Origin: Hormiphora californensis
Lineage: Eukaryota; Ctenophora; Tentaculata; Cydippida; Pleurobrachiidae
Direction: 5' to 3'
Length of the DNA stretch: 64,000 nucleotides
Assembly: GCA_020137815.1 (NCBI GenBank)
Contig: CM035350.1
Location: forward strand, 5,128,541 to 5,192,540
Shown here: one piece after another, positions 56,524 through 64,000 of the stretch
Numbering within the stretch: position 1 is the stretch's first letter
Layout of the letters: every line of letters begins with the position of its first letter
Program-made: the position numbers and the translations under genes
The notes under the pieces: model-generated
Told to the model about the DNA's origin: nothing
Databases searched by the model: none
Seen by the model: only the letters and a program-made list of their open reading frames with translations

Positions 56524-59500
56524 ATGGCTAGCACAGCTAATAAATTAGGATTTGTTGCTTTACCAAAGCCTGAAGAAGAGAACACAGAATCCCCCATCCT
56601 TTCAATCGACTGTTTCAACCCTCGCGCTATCCTTGACTTTGGAGATGTGAGTTGTGCAATTTGTTTTATTTTTCACGTTAATTCCTCAGTTATAGATCAA
56701 ACAAATCCTATCTATAATTATAACTAACCTATATCCAACTCTCAGGTGCCAGCGGGTAAAACAACCATCAAGCATTTCACGCTGGAAAACCCCCACGATG
56801 AGACAATTGAACTGAGCACTGTAAAGTTTCCCTCTGCCATCAAGACGATTGTACTTCATGGGTATACACTGGAGGAATCCAAGAAACATGTTTTTAAAGT
56901 ACCCGCCGGATCTTGTATCGATATAAATGTGGCGTGGACACCTGGTAGGAAGACCTGTCATGTTGTCAATTTTAATAATTGTTTCAGGTTGAACTGTTTT
57001 GTTATTTTGTCTGTATCTCTTTCACGGTATCTCTTTCAGAAGTTAATGGATCGGGTGGAATGAGGCAAACTCTGGAACTGTCATGGGAGAGAAAGAGGTT
57101 CACTTTAACCATGGTCGGGTTTATCGTGGAAGCGAAACAGAGAAAGGTTTGTTTTGAGATCATGCTACATGAGAATTGAGAGGATAAATAGTTAAATAGC
57201 TTGTAGCAGCACCATACAATACTTCATTTCCGATAATGATCGGTTGGCAATCTTTCAATCTTATTCCCGCCCCTCTACCTCGCGTCGCGCGCGGGATAAG
57301 CGCGCATTTGTTATGATCAAAGTACGCATTGTCAGCACATAACGATCACACAGTCTCCAACTTGAAATTCGAATATCCCGCTCCTCATTCTATTTTCAAC
57401 CGTAACCAACGTCTCATTCCCTCTCATCATAGAAAACGGTAAAGCGGATTGTCAAAAAAACTGCCCCAAAGAAACCTACAAACCTACCAATTTCAAATGA
57501 CGAAGACGCAGAGAATAAGGTACATCTCAAAATGAAATACCCAGCAAACTTGACTGTTTTTTAATCTGATTAACTACCCTAACTTCTTGTAGAGGTTCAA
57601 AGGGATCGCCAACCAAACGGCAAACCAGACGGTACTTGGAGAGAAAGGTATGAAACAGGTCGTGTCACCAGTGCTGACAGGAGAGAACTCTCCCACTCCT
57701 CTCCTACCTAAACTTGATCTCAATAACGTTGTTGTTACTCCCTTCTCATCTCTGGATACCCCACCTGTGCAGGTAAGAGGAATAATAGATGGAAACAAGA
57801 CAGCGACAAACAGAGGAGAGACGATGATAGACAGACGAGAGACAGTATAAAACAGACGACACACAGTTGTAGGGAAGAACAGATGATAGACAGTTACTGG
57901 AACAGACGGACCCCACTAACTAACAAACAGAACATTGACAATATGGTAAAACATCTTAACTTTTTGTGTCTGTGCGTTTGCGTAACAGAAAAGACGTAAA
58001 AGATGGGGATGTGTTGTGAGTGAAGTGACACCTTGTAAAAGACACAAGAAAACACATGAGCGATTCTCTATGCTCGGTGAAGAGAGGAAGAGTGTGAGTG
58101 TGTGGCATGAATCATATGTGTGTATGATTAACGAGCAGTGACTTGTGAAGCACAAAACAATGCGACCAACTTTTACTTTTAGTATTCCTTATCTCTCTCT
58201 TTATCATCCTTGTCGCACCTCTATTTTACTCCTTAATTCTTGTGTCTTCCCCACACTATTTTACTCCTTATCGCTTTACAGGTGGAAGCCCCTGTAAAAC
58301 CCTCCCCACCATCCATCACATCCCCCACGGAGGATCAGTCCAATAAGATCACCAACACGGGTGCTCCCGCAAAGAGCTCAACCCCAGAGAATGAGAACAA
58401 GAGCCCCAGTGAGATATCACCCACAGAGGATGGTGTTGGTGGTGGTTCAAAAACACCCCGTAAACGGAGGACATGGGGTGCAGTTGATAGCAATCCGTTA
58501 TTAATAACACCCACTGTCGTTACAAGGTATAAGGGAATGGAGCTGGAGAGGGTAAATGATAATTGGGAGATGGATATCTGTGGGTGGGTGTGGAATTAAT
58601 TTCAGGCACTGACTGTGTACACTGTACATCGCGCACCCCTTCGGCCCGGTGCGAAGAGGACGGTCTTATTATATGAGACAAGGAATTAATATCAAATTGT
58701 TCCAGGGCTGCCATGAAACGAATTGCCGAGGAGCAATCCAGTATGTGCCAGCAGACCTTTATGGAGTGCCATACTATGCTTGATGGAGATAGTGTCCTCT
58801 CCCCGCCTGTAGATGCCTCTCCTCCTCCTCTTCCCTTTCCAGCGCCCAATGAAACGCTTGCAACAGTAGCTTCTACTACTGGAATAGCCCCACCCAGTCC
58901 TGTCCCGACTGGAGTAGCGGGCGGGCCCCTTACTGCTACACCTATGCATCCCGTAAGTTGAGTAGTAGAGTTGACAGAGAACTGGATACATTCCTGTCAG
59001 TAGTAGTTGACAGAGAGATATTCCTGTCAGTAGAAATCGCTTTTCTGATCCTGACACAGGAGACTTGTTGTTCTGTTAGATAGTGTGGTCTCTCTCTACA
59101 ATAATAGCTGTTAACACAGTATACTCTCTCTATAATAATAGCTGTTAACACATACAATACATTGTTAACACATACTGTTAACACAGTATACTCTCTCTCT
59201 AGTCGATGGTGTTTAACAAGAAAGAGACCCAGGAGAGTGGGTTACCATGTTTCGATACCAGTATTATACCTCATGCCTCGCCCAAGGGATCTCAACCTAC
59301 CAGTCCCAGAACACCCGCAATCCGAGTAAGTAGGAGCAGTGAACATTAGATTTAGTGACTCATTCTATTTCAGTGTGTTAGTTACTAATTTGTTCCCCAT
59401 TTGTTCATTTTCCCCAGAAATCAGAAGCCTTTGTCATCCCGGCTATTGAGACGACAACATCAACTGTTGATTTGAGTCATGAGGGACCTATTGCCTCCAC

Positions 59501-62500
59501 CCCTGCGGTAAATATCTCTGTTGTACCATGTTCCTTTGTTATGTTCTAATACCCTCCTTTACATTTGTATGGCACGGCACGCGGTGAAACAGGGTCGATC
59601 AAGGCAATCTTACCCCTTACTAGTGACCGGCACCTTTCTCTTTTATTTCTATCCCTCTACTGTCCCCTTCTAGTTCTAAAATTCCTTTCCCCTACTGCAG
59701 CCGCAACCAAAAGTACCTGCACCGCCCAAGATCGTCAGGACAGCAAAACCAACTGCAACAAAACCAAAGCGACCCGAGTTCAAGGCCCCCACGGTTGGTA
59801 CCGAATCTCGGCCTAAAACTGCCCCGGGTCGTCCTGGTCTGGCAGGCAGAGATGCACTTCGGAAGACCTTGGGAGGTGATGTAATGAGGAGGCCGGTGAA
59901 GGCAGCAAAACGGAGATCGAAAAGTGCCGACAGGGTCGAGAAACCAAAACAGAAGACAACAACCACAGCAGCTACCCCTAGTGTTGCTTCAAATTCTAAA
60001 ATGCCAAAACGCAAAGGTAAAAAAGCTCAGATTTGATTCAAAATATATTTCATTTGCTCATCCTCCTCCGTAAGTGACTGATTAGAAGTTCTTTATTTAA
60101 TCATTCTAGGTTGTTTACTGACCGACTCCCCCTCCCCCAGATATGTTAACACCAGGTGCAATGTGCCCTCCGAAGTCACCTATCAAGCGACTCCGACCCC
60201 TCCAACGAATAGCCAGTGCAGATGACGCTTTTAGGGAGAAACGCCATCGCAGTGCTGACGTGCTAAAAACACCCATCGATAAGAACAAGAGTAAGTGGAG
60301 AATAAATATATGGTAGTTAACTGTGCTTTCACTTGTTGGTTGAAGTAGTATTATCTAGTGTCTGAGAGATTATTATGTAGTAATCTGTATCAGATCACCC
60401 TGTCCTAACTGTTATCGCTCTTTTAGCAGCCGGAACGAGCAGCAACTTAACTCGGAGAAGTGGAGTTCCAACTACGGGAAAAAGAATCAAAGTTGGAAAT
60501 ACTCGTACCAGTGGGGGTAAGTGTCCTGAACAAATTAAACAAATAAGTATCTGAATATCCACTTCGTTTTCCCATACATGTTCTAAACCCCCTTTTTTTT
60601 CTCTTTTTTTTCTTCCTCTGTGCGGCATATTCCCCTTTCTTGGTAATATACCATCTCTGTTGGTGTTACACTAGAAAGTAACAGCTCTCAACGCTGACCC
60701 TATCTAAACCCCTCTTTCCCCCTCAGTTCTGCCCCGTCACCCCCTTGCCATGTCCTCGGTTACGAACATGTACTTTGACGACAAGTGGAAGATAAAGCAG
60801 GAACGGGCCTTCACAGTCTGGATGAATTTCCACCTTTGCCCCCCTGAGGGATCCCTGCCACCTACCTACCAGACCACCCGGGACGTGCTCAAGAATGCGG
60901 CAAGGAAGGCCAAGAAGGGCACTACCCCTCCTAATAACAGGGCTGCTGTACTGGCTAGAATTCAGGCGGAGAGGAAACTATTCCAGTCGGAGCGACGAGC
61001 AAACGCAATTTTCCAGGTACATACTTCGTTATATTTTGTTATATTTGGTTACATTTGGTTACCATTAAATTACAGGAAACACCCGGCACTCTGTTATACA
61101 TAACTTGTTTTTAATCAAGGGTTTTCAATAACACTTCAAGCCGGTCCTAAATTATCCTCCACCAGTCTGCGGGTACAGTGCTGCTGAAGCTGGAACGAGA
61201 GATAAACGAGGGAGGGTTAACAGTTAGAGGGGACAGGAAGCTAGATGCGGATCTGGGTCTGAAAGATCAACTAATTGACCTGCTGCTGTGTTACAACCCG
61301 ATCTGGTTGAGGCTGGGTTTGGAGATCCTTTATGAGGAGATCATCCCGTTAACACACCATCAGGTAACATGGTTACCATGGTTACCTCTTACCTGGTTAC
61401 CATGGTAACCATGGTTAAATAAACTAACGTTGCTACTATAAATATAACGGTTACCATGGTTATCTCTTACACGAACGTGATCACTACGGTTATACGCTAA
61501 CAAATGTTGTAACCACTCCTCTCAGGACATGCCGGGTTTAGTTACCTTTCTGAATACCCGGTTCGTCAACAACCCAGCTATAGCACAACGGTACGCCCAC
61601 CCTACAGTTCCCGGATCCCATGCCACAGGATACGAAACAGACCTCCGCAAGTTCACCCTCAAAAGGGTATGTTGTTTTTTTGTTTCCATGGTTACTTCAC
61701 GTTGCTATGGTTACTTTCTTACTCCATGTTTCTATACTGAAGGGTTCTACTCTTACACTCTCTCCCAGTTCCTGATGTTGGTTCTGTTACTGGACATGGC
61801 TAAATCTTCCCGAGTCCTAGAGCACGATCCCTGTCTGTTCTGTCTGAACTCCCCCCACAAGACGAGTAGATCTTTGTTGATCAAGTTCTCCAATTCCTTC
61901 CTCAGTGGGGAGGGTGATGTGACTAAACATCTCTCTTACATCGGGTAGGTTCTACTCAGACAGGGTCTAATAATATATCGAGAACACGTTTGTATCTCCC
62001 GTCCTTTCCTCCCATGTATATCCAATATATCCATCCCTTCTCCTCACTCACCTGTATAATTCCCTCAGGTACACCGTTAACCATGAACAGAAACCGATCG
62101 AGGAGTTCAATTACACCGTATCTCGAATCGAAACTGACCTCCGAGATGGCACGAGGCTGTGCAGACTGGCCGAGATCCTCACCGAGACACCCCTCTGTGA
62201 TAAGCTCCGGGTCCCCACCGTCAGTAGGCTGCAGAAGGCCCACAATGTCAGCCTCATGCTCACCCAGATGGTCTCAGAGGGGGTGTCCCTGGATGACGTG
62301 CCCCATGGAACCATCGACAAGTACAGCATTGTGGATGGCAATCAGAATCTCACCCTGGCACTCATCTGGAATGTCATCTTCCAGTACTCGATCTCGAGAA
62401 TCTTAGCAGTTAACCAGCTGGAAGCGGAAATAAACATCCTGAAGAGCATCCTAAACCGCCGCAAAAAGATGTTCCGACCCTCCCTTCGAGGTGGTGATGA

Positions 62501-64000
62501 TGACTACGTCCTGGGGCTACCATCCCGCCGTCTCTCTGTTAATGAGGCTTCCTTCTTTAAAAGTCGAGTTCTAACTGCCCTGATGGAGTGGTGCCAGACT
62601 GTCTGCAGTTTCTATGATGTTCCAGTGGATAACTTTACTGTTTCGTTCTCTGATGGCAGGGTCTTGTGTCTCCTAATCCATCACTACCATCCCGAGCTGG
62701 TTCCGTTCCATCGTGTCAAGATGAGCACGGCCCTCTCCCGGCAACTCATTGAAATGGACCTGTCACGTGACTTCCTAACTGATCCCGTGGTAGAGACGGA
62801 GCGTTTCCGGGACAACGAGAGGGAGAATTTCAAGTTGCTTGCGGAGGCAATGAGTGGGTTAGCAGCTGTTCCTGCCATGGTGTTCCCCCAGGACATGATC
62901 GGAACGATACCTGATGAGAGAGTAGTGATCACATTTGTAGCCTACTTGTGTGCATCTCTCGTGGATATTTCCCAGGAATTCCGGGCAGCCCAGAGAATTC
63001 AACGGCTGTGGAAGAGATACAAATTCCTCCAGCGGCATGAGGAAATGAGGGGAGTTAGGAAGGATGTTATCAAGGTTCAGAGTCTCATGAGGGCAGTCCT
63101 GGCTGGCAAGAAGTTGGAATACCTCCGGGCTAATCGAGAGGCCATCCTAGCAGAGAGAAGGGAGTACGCAGCCAGGAGAATCCAGCAGGGTTGGCGAGGA
63201 GCCAAGGAGGTGAAACTGGCCCGGGGCGAGTTCCTGGCCAAGAGAGAGGCAGCAGTGAAGTTACAGCAGTGGTATAGGAGTATCTTGGAGGTTAGGTGGA
63301 GGGACAGGATCTGTGCGGCTAGGAAGATACAGAGCGTGTGGAGGGGACACAGGGCCCGGTGTCAGTTGGAGAGGGCCCATTCTAGTGTTATCAAGATCCA
63401 GGCAGCATACCGGGGCCACCAGTGCAGGAGACGATTCCTCGCTCAACGAAGTGCCGCATCTGTTATTGCAGCTAAATGGAAGGCGACACTTTTGATGAAG
63501 GAGCAGCGGATTGACTTCCAGGCTCAGCGTGCTGCGGCGTGTACTGTTCAGCGGTATTGGCGGGGACATGCAGCTAGGGTGCGGGTTGAGAAGTTGCGAG
63601 CTGCCAAACAAGCGTGTCTCTATATCCAGGCAGTGTTCAGGGGTGTCCTGGTACGCCGTGATATATCACGGGCCAGGAATGCAGCCATCACTATACAACA
63701 GACATACCGTGCTACATGTACCATGCGAGAGGAGCGAGGGAGGTATCTAGCTAAGAGAGAGGCTGCCGTGTCCATTCAGAGCGTTTATAGGGGTGTCATG
63801 GTTAGACGGGAGATGGAACTGAGAAGAGCCGCTGTGATCAAGATCCAGGCAGCGGCGAGGGGATGGATTGTGAGGTTGTGTGTTGAGAGAAAGAGAAGGG
63901 CTGCTTCTACAATACAGATCTGGTACAGGTCTCAAAAACTAATGGTCCAGGAGAGGGATATATACCAGTCTAAGAAGGTCGCAGCAGTGTCTATTCAGTC
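56524..64000 (+). CDS. ASPM: Abnormal spindle-like protein (ASPM/Asp), 5' part
   Basis: Seventeen phase-consistent exons: 56524-56646, 56746-56944, 57040-57146, 57433-57519, 57593-57772, 58282-58526, 58706-58952, 59203-59325, 59418-59507, 59701-60016, 60141-60290, 60427-60516, 60727-61016, 61166-61363, 61526-61666, 61769-61944 and 62069 to the window end. The N-terminal ASH domain (HFTLENPHDETIEL, INVAWTP) is followed by a long Ser/Thr/Pro- and Lys-rich linker. Next comes the conserved block KIKQERAFTVWMNFHL, then DLGLKDQLIDLLLCYNPIWL, and calponin-homology domains (LRDGTRLCRLAEIL; LTALMEWCQTVC, VSFSDGRVLCLLIHHYHPEL). At least a dozen IQ repeats follow (KIQSVWRGHRAR, KIQAAYRGHQCR), continuing past 64000. 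ASPM organises microtubule minus ends at spindle poles and binds calmodulin through the IQ motifs. The large last exon resembles the giant IQ exon of vertebrate ASPM. Confidence 0.97.

Overview
This is nuclear DNA from a metazoan. It holds intron-containing animal genes (ASPM, SNRK, NUDT21, TRIQK, RPS8, DLD, a cytosolic sulfotransferase), a synaptotagmin-like gene, a probable BK-channel beta/TipE-like gene, CR1/L2-type and I/Jockey-type LINEs, many terminal-inverted-repeat (TIR) elements and long (GA)n/(CT)n tracts. Short introns (about 60 to 900 bp), the mix of repeats and sequence features familiar from marine invertebrates make an invertebrate likely. A sponge or another early-branching animal is plausible, but the sequence alone does not fix the phylum.

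Layout. 1-3979: a TIR element split by a 5'-truncated LINE. 4890-5042: last exon of dihydrolipoamide dehydrogenase. 6912-8217: a near-perfect 1.3 kb hairpin element flanked by TTAA. 8341-14510: an SNRK-type kinase gene, with a TIR element in one intron and a homopolymer-corrupted stretch at about 10985-12620. 15850-23000: a four-transmembrane protein gene, short inverted-repeat elements and a 1.77 kb TIR element that contains an exon-like ORF. 23159-25147: an intronless dynamin-family copy with about five frameshifts. 26149-30898: a compact minus-strand block of TRIQK, RPS8 and NUDT21, with a plus-strand sulfotransferase nested in NUDT21 intron 1. 31264-44166: mostly repeats (hairpins, TIR elements, a 485-bp unit in both orientations, a LINE ORF1-like gene between GA tracts, an inverted 32-bp minisatellite) plus a secreted discoidin-like gene. 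45271-56157: a tandem duplication of a two-gene module (two-TM channel-subunit-like gene plus synaptotagmin-like gene, all minus strand). One module has lost the N-terminal half of its synaptotagmin-like gene and has a 4.2 kb LINE near the start of its channel-like gene. 56524-64000: ASPM, from its ASH domain through the calponin-homology domains into the IQ repeats, cut off by the window end.

The most interesting points are the antisense nesting of the sulfotransferase in NUDT21; the recently duplicated channel-subunit/synaptotagmin-like module, whose two channel-like copies differ mainly in the cytoplasmic tail; a TRIQK gene with an inferred GC-AG intron; and the many nearly spacerless inverted repeats. 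No prokaryote-type operon, CRISPR array, rRNA gene or complete tRNA gene was seen.
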